A stretch of DNA of 64,000 bases, taken from Ancylobacter tetraedralis. Lineage in GTDB: Bacteria; Pseudomonadota; Alphaproteobacteria; Rhizobiales; Xanthobacteraceae. Of this stretch, positions 63,862 to 64,000 are shown one piece after another. The notes under the pieces are model-generated. The model had not been told where the DNA came from, made no database searches, and saw nothing but the letters and a program-made list of their open reading frames with translations. How positions within the stretch are numbered: position 1 is the first letter of the stretch; each line of letters begins with the position of its first letter. Made by a program: the position numbers and the translations under genes. The stretch spans positions 534,682 through 598,681 of the forward strand of contig NZ_JACICD010000001.1 in NCBI RefSeq assembly GCF_014195655.1, given 5' to 3'.

Positions 63862-64000
63862 CGCGCGGCGTCGACGAACGAGGACGAAACCCGGTCGAGC
63901 CGACGTCACGCCAAGGACCAAAGGTCACCCGACGACGACAGCGACCCACCACGTCGTCACTCAAGACGACATCACAAAACAAGACGCACTCAAGGAGGAC
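63862..64000 (+). promoter_or_regulatory. spacer and Shine-Dalgarno of a gene beyond the window
   Basis: 139 bp of non-coding sequence, purine-rich at its end, closing with AAGGAGGA (63992-63999), a consensus ribosome-binding site. The next start codon must lie a few bases past the window edge. From known prm/mim clusters I expect a GroEL-like chaperonin (mimG), but nothing of it is visible. Confidence 0.6.

Overview
This is a GC-rich window (about two thirds G+C by eye) with tightly packed operons, many ATGA/GTGA start-stop overlaps and dispersed GC-rich palindromic intergenic repeats. Gene content and protein style point to an alphaproteobacterium of the order Hyphomicrobiales. A facultatively methylotrophic Xanthobacteraceae relative (Ancylobacter, Starkeya or Xanthobacter type) is my best guess. 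That placement is inference from gene content, not from a marker gene.

Layout. 1-8 kb: a membrane-protein gene at the edge, an arginine deiminase cluster (antiporter, arcA, second antiporter; minus strand), a divergent AraC-type regulator and an MHS-family MFS transporter. 8-15 kb: a HAD phosphatase, two tandem paralogous alpha/beta hydrolases separated by a long perfect inverted repeat, a DUF2147 periplasmic protein and a ClC-type channel with CBS domains. 15-17.5 kb: a sulfide/persulfide operon (DUF2892, persulfide dioxygenase, BigR, two YeeE/YedE half-proteins). 17.6-24.8 kb: a GbsR/MarR regulator with cydDCABX (cytochrome bd oxidase). 24.8-29.3 kb: an RND pump and its adaptor. 29.4-36.3 kb: an ABC importer with a LacI regulator, an inositol-monophosphatase-like enzyme and a GpdQ-like phosphodiesterase, divergent from a second Fe/phosphonate-type ABC importer (36.6-40.4 kb).

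40.6-53.8 kb is a nearly complete trimethylamine/TMAO catabolic island. dmmD (THF-dependent GcvT-like), tdm (TMAO demethylase) and tmm (flavin TMA monooxygenase) are followed by dmmABC (dimethylamine monooxygenase), an XRE-cupin regulator and tmoXVW (TMAO ABC importer). Together they would import TMAO, oxidise TMA to TMAO, cleave it to dimethylamine plus formaldehyde, and demethylate dimethylamine to methylamine. Genes for methylamine use are not in the window.

53.8-64 kb is a propane-type soluble diiron monooxygenase (mimABCD/prmABCD) island. It has a divergent AcoR/MimR-like enhancer-binding regulator, a zinc alcohol dehydrogenase, the four monooxygenase genes, an amidohydrolase and a DUF59 maturation-type protein, and a Shine-Dalgarno at the very end announces a further gene. 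Two good sigma-54 promoters (before the dehydrogenase and before mimA) fit control by the regulator. The large hydroxylase gene carries an apparent frameshift at a TG dinucleotide run near its 5' end, and the regulator's GAFTGA loop reads GAYTSA. These are the most checkable surprises in the window. The co-location of methylated-amine and short-chain alkane/ketone oxidation resembles the lifestyle of Methylocella-like facultative methylotrophs.
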